Positions 61,027 through 64,000 of a stretch of 64,000 nucleotides of DNA are shown here, piece after piece (positions within the stretch are counted from its first letter, which is position 1; each line of letters opens with the position of its first letter). The notes beneath the pieces are model-generated. The model worked only from the letters and a program-made list of their open reading frames with translations, ran no database searches and was not told the DNA's origin. The stretch spans positions 62,001 through 126,000 of the forward strand of contig NZ_JAUSTQ010000006.1 of NCBI RefSeq assembly GCF_030812915.1, read 5' to 3'. The translations under genes and the position numbers were made by a program. The stretch comes from Alkalibacillus salilacus (GTDB lineage Bacteria; Bacillota; Bacilli; Bacillales; Alkalibacillaceae).

Positions 61027-62358
61027 TTTGAATGGTATTTCATCTAGACCGTCTAGGTACTCATTGATATTTCTAAATTCAGCAGATGCCCCGCCATTTT
61101 CTAAATTAAAACCATCCCTAGCAATTACAACACCTGAGAATTTAGGCCCGTCGTAACTAACACTACCGTTAGGTGCGACAATTAGGCCTTCCACTTCAGA
61201 CCAATTCGTGTCGATTGTGACGTCACCACCTGCAATAATGATAAAATCAGAAGGGTTACGGTTATGTGTATGAACATTGACATCACCAGTAGAAAATATA
61301 CGGTCGTTGTCACTCAAGGTGCCCGAATTAACGTAATTGTTCTCGGTATACCAGTTTTTATCTCTTAATTCTGGTAAGTCATTAGGTGGAATATCTGGAT
61401 AGCTAGAAGCATCGAACTCGCCTGTTCGTAACTGTTGATGCTCTGAGTTATTAGTATTACTAATAATGTCGCCGCCTATATAAATGTTATCAGCATTAAT
61501 ATCTGCCGAATAATTATTAAAGATCACATCGCCACTGACATACATTGTATCGGCATTAACGACAGTGCTACTTCCAAAAGTCAAATCCCCATCAATATAA
61601 ATTTCCTCAGCATTCATTGTTGTACCACCATTATTTAAATTTAAATGACTACGGATGTTAATAAGAGAAGTGACGCCACTTACGCCAAATTCAGAGCTAG
61701 AATTGACATTCACTTGTTGATTAGGTTTATTTATATGAATTTCGTTAACAGAAATTTGTCCTGCCGTGTTAAATGATAAGTCAGATGGGGTATTATTATT
61801 TATGACCATTTTCCCATTAGCACTGGAGAAACTCGCACTGCCATCAACAGAGATATTACTAGAATAAACAAACACGCTTTCATCGCGAATGTAGTCGATT
61901 ATGTCGACACTTTGATCTGGGATCGTAATTGAAACCAATTCTTCTCGGTTTCGTTCAGCTTTAGGGTGAATCTTTGTGTTCACTTCAAATTGCTGGTCTT
62001 GATTATTCATGATGATAAATGAAACTGAGAGAGTTTCTGTTGCATCTACGGTTGTACATGATCCATTAATAGGGTTATGATTAATCATAAATTCATTAAA
62101 TACATAATTTGAACGTTCAAATGTACTCGTACAAATTTCATAGTCATTTTGATTTGTTTGATGAGATTCTCGCATTTGGGTAATGATGTAGTTCGCCTCT
62201 TGTCTAATATCCGTATGTGCTTGCGTTTTCTCATTGTACTGAAAGGTATTACCGAGTACATTGAATGCTAAAATCGATATGATTGATAGAATCGCTAAAG
62301 CTCCTAAAACTTCGACAAGTGTGACACCTTTTTGTTGCTTAAGATATTTATTGATCAT
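61024..62358 (-). CDS. Prepilin-like protein with long beta-rich repeat body
   Basis: A 444-residue protein. The N-terminus is a type III signal: INKYLKQQKG, cleaved before VTLVEVLGALAILSIISIL with Glu at +5. A pilin-like region follows (to about 170, with two Cys). The rest (about 170-425) is rich in Asn, Ser, Thr and Val with repeating turns such as NADTMYVSGDVIFNNYSADI, NADNIYIGGDIIS and IYIDGDLTFGSSTVV, so a beta-solenoid or bactofilin-like stack is likely. It is much longer than usual pilins and could be a tip adhesin or assembly factor. ATG at 62358 after AGGTGA. Confidence 0.7.
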   Translation of the reverse strand: MINKYLKQQKGVTLVEVLGALAILSIISILAFNVLGNTFQYNEKTQAHTDIRQEANYIITQMRESHQTNQNDYEICTSTFERSNYVFNEFMINHNPINGSCTTVDATETLSVSFIIMNNQDQQFEVNTKIHPKAERNREELVSITIPDQSVDIIDYIRDESVFVYSSNISVDGSASFSSANGKMVINNNTPSDLSFNTAGQISVNEIHINKPNQQVNVNSSSEFGVSGVTSLINIRSHLNLNNGGTTMNAEEIYIDGDLTFGSSTVVNADTMYVSGDVIFNNYSADINADNIYIGGDIISNTNNSEHQQLRTGEFDASSYPDIPPNDLPELRDKNWYTENNYVNSGTLSDNDRIFSTGDVNVHTHNRNPSDFIIIAGGDVTIDTNWSEVEGLIVAPNGSVSYDGPKFSGVVIARDGFNLENGGASAEFRNINEYLDGLDEIPFK

Positions 62359-62392
62359 TAAAATCACCTATTTATTGTGAGAGGTATAAAAA

Positions 62393-62809
62393 ATGAAACG
62401 ATTTAAAAAGATTATACAAAACCATAAAGGATTTTCTTTAATCGAAGTCTTAGCTGCTATTGTCATTCTAACCATCGTGCTGACTTCGTTTATTGGTTTC
62501 TTCTCACAATCTATTATACTATCTACTCAAACTGAAGACGAGTTAACAGCTGTTACCGTTGCAGAAAATGTGTTAACGGAAATTAAAGAAGACCAGAGCC
62601 AGATTGATGCATTAAATCGTTCTGAATTCACTGTAAATAATCGAGACTATTTTCCTATCATAACAATAATTGATGAAAACGAACATGCTGAACTAGAAAA
62701 TGAGCTCGATTTACAACAAGTTAAAATCGAAGTAGTCGAATCACTTGAAAATCAAGAGCAGCCCAGAGCTACGATATTTGGGTATATTCAGGAAGGTGAT
62801 GGATCTTGA
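62393..62809 (+). CDS. Type IV prepilin-like protein (PilV/minor pilin)
   Basis: A 138-residue minor pilin. Basic leader MKRFKKIIQNHKG ends at Gly13, followed by the hydrophobic FSLIEVLAAIVILTIVLTSF with Glu18 at +5, so prepilin peptidase should process it. The rest is a soluble domain rich in acidic residues (ENEHAELENELDLQQVKIEV). GAGAGGT precedes the ATG. Its stop overlaps the TTG start of the next pilin-like gene, so translation is coupled. The start codon of the divergent beta-rich prepilin is only 34 bp away. Confidence 0.85.
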   Translation: MKRFKKIIQNHKGFSLIEVLAAIVILTIVLTSFIGFFSQSIILSTQTEDELTAVTVAENVLTEIKEDQSQIDALNRSEFTVNNRDYFPIITIIDENEHAELENELDLQQVKIEVVESLENQEQPRATIFGYIQEGDGS

Positions 62810-63303
62810 AGATGCTAAAAGAACAAAACGGTGCTGCTTTAATTGTCGTTTTAATCACTATCGCGATTATAGGTGTGATGATTCCTTCGATTATGTCGAA
62901 TATCACAACGAGTGCTAAACAATTCGAACGGTCTGAGGAATACACACAGGTTAATGCCTTAATAGATATGGGTGTCGAATTTACGCATTCTGTTATCGAG
63001 GGTAGTCGTGATACTGCTAAGGAAAATACGGAGTCTTGGCTTGAACAGGGTAATGTAGATTCCGACAGTATCGTTACTTATTTTCGTGAGCAATTAAATT
63101 CAGCCATGCGTACCAAAGGGTTGGAGGATTCTGTTCGAATTGATGTTGGAGAAGAAAATGGGTTTAAAACAGAGATCAGATCGATTTCAGTTGAAGGCCA
63201 ATCAATCGAAGTCGATTTTGTTGTGACGCCTGTTTTAGAAAATGAGGTTTTGGATGATGAGGAAGAAACAGGAACTAAAACAATCGAACTAGAATTTAAC
63301 TGA
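62806..63303 (+). CDS. PilX-like pilus assembly protein
   Basis: A 165-residue protein of PilX type. The N-terminus LKEQNGAALIVVLITIAIIG has a glycine-alanine junction and a hydrophobic helix instead of the canonical prepilin site, as PilX-like proteins do. The rest has long amphipathic stretches and an acidic end (LENEVLDDEEETGTKTIELE). The TTG at 62806 overlaps the preceding stop and follows GGAAGGTGAT; an ATG two codons later is possible. It probably primes pilus assembly at the membrane. Confidence 0.75.
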   Translation: MKMLKEQNGAALIVVLITIAIIGVMIPSIMSNITTSAKQFERSEEYTQVNALIDMGVEFTHSVIEGSRDTAKENTESWLEQGNVDSDSIVTYFREQLNSAMRTKGLEDSVRIDVGEENGFKTEIRSISVEGQSIEVDFVVTPVLENEVLDDEEETGTKTIELEFN

Positions 63304-63390
63304 TAATAATGTCGCATTTAAAAGAAAAAGCACGTATAATTAGTAATATAGATGAAAAGGGCTATTTCCACGGTAGAAAGGACGTTATCT

Positions 63391-64000
63391 GTGCCACGTA
63401 AACAAAGATTACGCATAGGTGAGTTGTTAAAACAAGAAGGCTTTATCAATGATCAACAACTAAGCCAAGCTCTTGAAGAAAAATCGCCTGATCAAAAATT
63501 AGGAGATAGATTGATTCAAGAAAGTTACATAACGGAATTGCAATTGATCGAAGTCTTACAGCAACAACTGGATATTTCACACGAACGTTTGAATAACTAT
63601 CCATTTGACCGGTCTATTTTAAATCTAGTACCCAAGCAGTTTGCGATTGATAACAATGTGATTCCACTTAAACGTGATGGTAATCGATTGTATATCGCAA
63701 CGGCTGACCCACTGGATTATTTCGTGATTAATAACTTAAGGCTGCAGACAGGTTTTAAGATTGAACCAGTGATTGCGATCAAAGATGAAATTCGTCAAAG
63801 CATCATGAAGATGTATGAACGTGAAGATTTTACTGATGAATTTGATGAGGAAGCGCCTAAAGAACATCGTCAAGACTTGTCATTAGAAGAAGAATCCTCA
63901 CCGGTCGTTAAGTTGATGAATCAACTCATCCAACAGGCTGTTGTTGAAGGGGCAAGTGATATTCACGTTGACCCACAAGAAGAGCAAGTCGTTGTGCGAT
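63391..64000 (+). CDS. PilB/GspE type pilus assembly ATPase (3' end outside window)
   Basis: The first 203 codons of a secretion ATPase, open to the window end. It begins at a GTG about 9 bases after GAAAGGA. The N-terminal MshEN/T2SSE_N domain reads LRIGELLKQEGFINDQQLSQ, ALEEKSPDQKLGDRLIQESY, FDRSILNLVPKQFAIDNNVI and LYIATADPLDYFVINNLRL, as in PilB, where it can bind cyclic di-GMP. After an acidic linker, SPVVKLMNQLIQQAVVEGAS followed by DIHVDP starts the ATPase core. It should power extension of the pilus built from the preceding genes. Confidence 0.92.
   Translation, partial: MPRKQRLRIGELLKQEGFINDQQLSQALEEKSPDQKLGDRLIQESYITELQLIEVLQQQLDISHERLNNYPFDRSILNLVPKQFAIDNNVIPLKRDGNRLYIATADPLDYFVINNLRLQTGFKIEPVIAIKDEIRQSIMKMYEREDFTDEFDEEAPKEHRQDLSLEEESSPVVKLMNQLIQQAVVEGASDIHVDPQEEQVVVR

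Overview
The window looks like a chromosomal segment of a low-GC, endospore-forming, probably halotolerant member of the Bacillaceae. Evidence from the sequence: AT-rich genes with strong AAGGAGG-type ribosome sites; spore functions (CotF-type coat proteins, the phosphorelay inhibitor Sda, a PdaA-like cortex deacetylase); gene order shared with Bacillus subtilis (yfkJ-yfkI-yfkH with yfkF, then pdaA with the yfjP glycosylase; and yraG-yraF-adhB with yraE-yraD); and compatible-solute metabolism (OpuA transporter, carnitine breakdown). The species cannot be fixed from this window.

Layout. Bases 1-5250 are a defence block: the 3' part of hsdS, a complete hsdR, a convergent HTH/ribbon-helix-helix-like regulator and an AbiJ-NTD4-like abortive-infection gene. 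Bases 5250-6900 are a graveyard of mobile DNA (IS3-type transposase remnant, serine-recombinase remnant, IS-end-like hairpins). Bases 6900-9400 hold two divergent pairs of coat-protein-like genes and a zinc alcohol dehydrogenase. Bases 9400-14270 are sparse: a decayed DUF421 gene, a decayed Gln-rich gene, a standalone zinc-type rpsN, small orphans, a tRNA-dihydrouridine synthase, and a membrane-protein frame that lacks a normal start codon. Bases 14450-24390 carry an SDR, a DUF2332 protein, a LytTR-DUF3021 pair, DUF488, a tubby-like protein, sda (too short for most ORF callers), selO and a large SWIM-SNF2 helicase. Bases 24570-33540 carry a membrane diguanylate cyclase, dapA behind a lysine riboswitch, a Cof-type phosphatase, small envelope proteins, a cystathionine gamma-synthase-like gene, guaC and a histidine phosphatase. 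Bases 33650-38830 hold small enzymes, a composite GC-rich repeat, two CAP-domain secreted proteins flanking a tRNA-Ala, and a CocE-type hydrolase. Bases 38910-45022 form the most coherent system: a minus-strand operon for dehydrocarnitine cleavage enzyme, L-carnitine dehydrogenase, thioesterase and OpuAA-AB-AC, with a TetR gene; three matching operators sit in its promoters. Bases 45250-61000 hold a Rieske oxidoreductase, a PAS-GGDEF protein, a cation/proton antiporter, mreBH, the yfk/yfj-like block, a YuiF-like antiporter, pdaA and a DNA glycosylase. Bases 61024-64000 begin a type IV pilus cluster: an unusual prepilin with a beta-rich body, two further pilin-like genes and the start of a PilB-type ATPase.

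Most notable: (1) an operon that should import carnitine or betaine and convert carnitine to the osmoprotectant glycine betaine, with a well-supported TetR operator set; (2) a degenerate 21-bp repeat present in two intergenic regions about 38 kb apart, which reads as LLNNxxx heptads on the minus strand and contains perfect hairpins; (3) a beta-rich prepilin divergent from a pilus operon with only 34 bp between start codons; (4) an AbiJ-like gene and a regulator beside a type I restriction system; (5) a 60-bp element nested in a GC-rich interspersed repeat.

Family names come from recognising motifs and residue patterns by eye; no database search was run.
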